Shown here: piece after piece, positions 62,509 through 64,000 of the stretch
Layout of the letters: each line of letters opens with the position of its first letter
How positions within the stretch are numbered: the stretch's first letter is position 1
NCBI GenBank assembly: GCA_026545765.1
Contig: JAIFAC010000317.1
Coordinates: forward strand, 1 to 64,000
Length of the DNA stretch: 64,000 nucleotides
Direction: 5' to 3'
DNA from: Plantago major
Taxonomy: Eukaryota > Streptophyta > Magnoliopsida > Lamiales > Plantaginaceae
Made by a program: the position numbers and the translations under genes
Notes under the pieces: generated by a model
What the model was told of the DNA's origin: nothing
The model's input: the letters and a program-made list of their open reading frames with translations, nothing else
Database searches by the model: none

Positions 62509-62521
62509 CTATATATATATA
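62509..62521 (+). promoter_or_regulatory. TATA box of GA2ox
   Basis: CTATATATATATACCCC lies about 130 bp before the start codon. It is followed by an AC-rich leader (ACAACACCATC) suitable as a 5' UTR beginning near 62540-62550. Confidence 0.7.
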
Positions 62522-62644
62522 CCCCATCACCCTCCTAAAAACAACACCATCAAATTTCCTTCCAACTTTCAAAACTAGCTTCATCACTTCACTAATTCTT
62601 TACTAAAATCTTCACCATAATTTTCAAGAAAAAGAGCACACATA

Positions 62645-63930
<1,286 letters not shown>

Positions 63931-64000
63931 TAGTTCATGTATATTCGATAATTCGAACATCTCCGCGGCTTAAAATGTTCACATGTTGGAAAGATAGGTA

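Overview
This is a plant nuclear window: AT-rich, with long (TA)n tracts, GT-AG introns, and plant-type LTR elements, CACTA, hAT, PIF/Harbinger, Mutator-like and Stowaway-like transposons. The one confidently recognised host gene, a gibberellin 2-oxidase at the right edge, points to a eudicot; I cannot name the species. Gene density is very low and almost all recognisable coding sequence belongs to transposable elements.

Layout. 1-123: possible first exon of a minus-strand gene leaving the left edge. 124-6.1 kb: non-coding, with (TA)n tracts. 6.1-10.5 kb: a decayed, unidentified gene-like stretch holding a foldback element (7.7-8.6 kb). 10.5-19.7 kb: intergenic with small DNA elements (Tourist-like, Stowaway-like, an Emigrant/pogo-like element with transposase remnants). 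19,694-24,958: a Copia element with 544-bp LTRs, a TTTTC target duplication and broken gag-pol. 25.2-26.2 kb: two same-orientation Mutator-type MITEs, one with a perfect 9-bp duplication. 26,474-30,309: a Stowaway-like MITE split by a 3,551-bp hAT element. 33.5-44.0 kb: a three-level nest, in which a TIR element of about 2 kb carries an 8,484-bp CACTA element, whose tnpD exon carries a 1,001-bp CACTA element. 44.0-51.6 kb: two overlapping pieces of a long LTR, separated by a hAT-like piece and by a 1,748-bp PIF/Harbinger-like element carrying a GRF zinc-finger/membrane protein gene. 51.8-55.3 kb: a minus-strand LTR element with almost no interior, its LTR split by a 1,176-bp CACTA element. 55.3-62.4 kb: MITEs, a SINE-like piece and a (TA)n tract. 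62,645-end: GA2ox exons 1 and 2.

How it works together. The transposon genes (tnpD and tnpA of the CACTA element, the hAT transposase, Copia gag-pol) all carry frameshifts or stops, so none looks autonomous now, but target duplications let insertion order be read directly in several places. GA2ox inactivates bioactive gibberellins. Its exon 2 has a one-base deletion relative to the family reading frame, so this copy is either a young pseudogene or contains a base-call error.
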